Below are positions 58,592 to 58,921 of a stretch of DNA of 58,921 nt, one piece after another. How positions within the stretch are numbered: the first letter of the stretch is position 1; every line of letters starts with the position of its first letter. Location: contig JAQUYA010000006.1 of NCBI GenBank assembly GCA_028692055.1, positions 1-58,921 of the forward strand, given 5' to 3'. This DNA is from Lachnospiraceae bacterium (GTDB taxonomy: Bacteria > Bacillota > Clostridia > Lachnospirales > Lachnospiraceae). The position numbers and the translations under genes are program-made. Under the pieces are notes generated by a model. It had not been told where the DNA came from, ran no database searches, and saw nothing but the letters and a program-made list of their open reading frames with translations.

Positions 58592-58921
58592 CTAGTTATC
58601 CGCAGACAGATTTGCAAGCATTTTCTGAGCCGTTTTATAGAATTGCTCCAGCTCCTTTTCGGAAATACCAGAAATTAAAATTGATTCTGTATTCTGTAAT
58701 TCCTTCTGTAATTCCTTTTTAATATTAGAGGCCTTCTCTGTAAACTGAATTTTCTTTCTTCTACCATCTATCTCATCACTTATTCTACAGATTAATTTCT
58801 TTTCTTCTAAGGATCGTAATAATTCTGTCGCAGTTGAAGAACGAAGTCCAAATTCGTGTTCAATATCTTTTTGATAAACAGCTCTGTCACAGCCCTCTAC
58901 CAATATAAAATCCAAAATCCC
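58592..58921 (-). CDS. MarR family transcriptional regulator (5' end outside window)
   Basis: The frame is open to the right edge, so the N-terminus is missing. The visible 110 residues contain the winged HTH of MarR proteins: VYQKDIEHEFGLRSSTATELLRSLEEKKLICRISDEIDGRRKKIQFTEKA, then a dimerisation helix. A TTG at 58915 is unlikely to be the true start. It is directly upstream of the MATE gene, which it probably represses. Confidence 0.88.
   Translation of the reverse strand, partial: GILDFILVEGCDRAVYQKDIEHEFGLRSSTATELLRSLEEKKLICRISDEIDGRRKKIQFTEKASNIKKELQKELQNTESILISGISEKELEQFYKTAQKMLANLSADN

Overview
The window looks like a stretch of chromosome from an AT-rich, anaerobic, endospore-forming Firmicute, most likely a Lachnospiraceae member (Roseburia / Agathobacter type). 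The evidence is sporulation genes (cotJABC, spoIVA, a GerA/SpoVAF-like germination protein), strict-anaerobe metabolism (class III ribonucleotide reductase nrdD-nrdG, an [FeFe]-hydrogenase, FeoAB ferrous-iron uptake) and small families common in that group (DUF1292, DUF5662, DUF3842). I saw no rRNA, tRNA, CRISPR, prophage or transposase gene. Most genes lie on the minus strand. The plus-strand exceptions are the polyamine operon, DUF1292 and cotJABC.

Layout. 1-5.9 kb: end of a lactonase-type beta-propeller gene diverging from an XRE-cupin regulator, potABCD and an RluA-type pseudouridine synthase. 5.9-14.1 kb: trpS, an unlisted 59-residue Cys-rich ORF, DUF5662, a GlgX-like GH13 protein that has lost its catalytic residues, DUF1292, a UvrD/PcrA-like helicase and gltX. 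14.1-18.1 kb: [FeFe]-hydrogenase and feoAB, with a promoter and Fur-box-like site. 18.1-23.3 kb: an ABC exporter whose permease is fused to a GldG-like domain, cotJABC and mgtC. 23.3-31.1 kb: an AfuABC/FbpABC-type importer with a YesMN-type two-component system and a DegV protein. 31.1-36 kb: GerA/SpoVAF-like protein, dut, nrdG, nrdD with NrdR-box-like sites. 36-43.1 kb: aminotransferase, a MITE-like element, a WYL regulator, a HAD phosphatase, RNase HI, a membrane-anchored MutS-like ATPase, an MBL protein and an unknown small protein. 43.4-51.3 kb: nucleoside and base salvage (AzgA-type permease, cdd, NupNOPQ-type ABC importer, purine nucleoside phosphorylase). 51.5-58.9 kb: spoIVA, a uridine-kinase-like protein, a degenerate-GGDEF/EAL protein, an ECF S-component behind a structured leader, DUF3842, a MATE exporter and a partial MarR regulator.

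A recurring theme is a short hairpin placed just upstream of an AGATGGGAG-type Shine-Dalgarno sequence (at least five genes). Because the Shine-Dalgarno contains ATG, naive start calls there are 4-5 codons too long. I corrected several starts on this basis. The strongest leads for novelty are the GH13 pseudoenzyme, the hairpin/Shine-Dalgarno leader module, the MITE-like element at 37.4 kb, the structured leader of the ECF gene, the Cys-rich mini-protein, and the AfuABC-TCS-DegV cluster.
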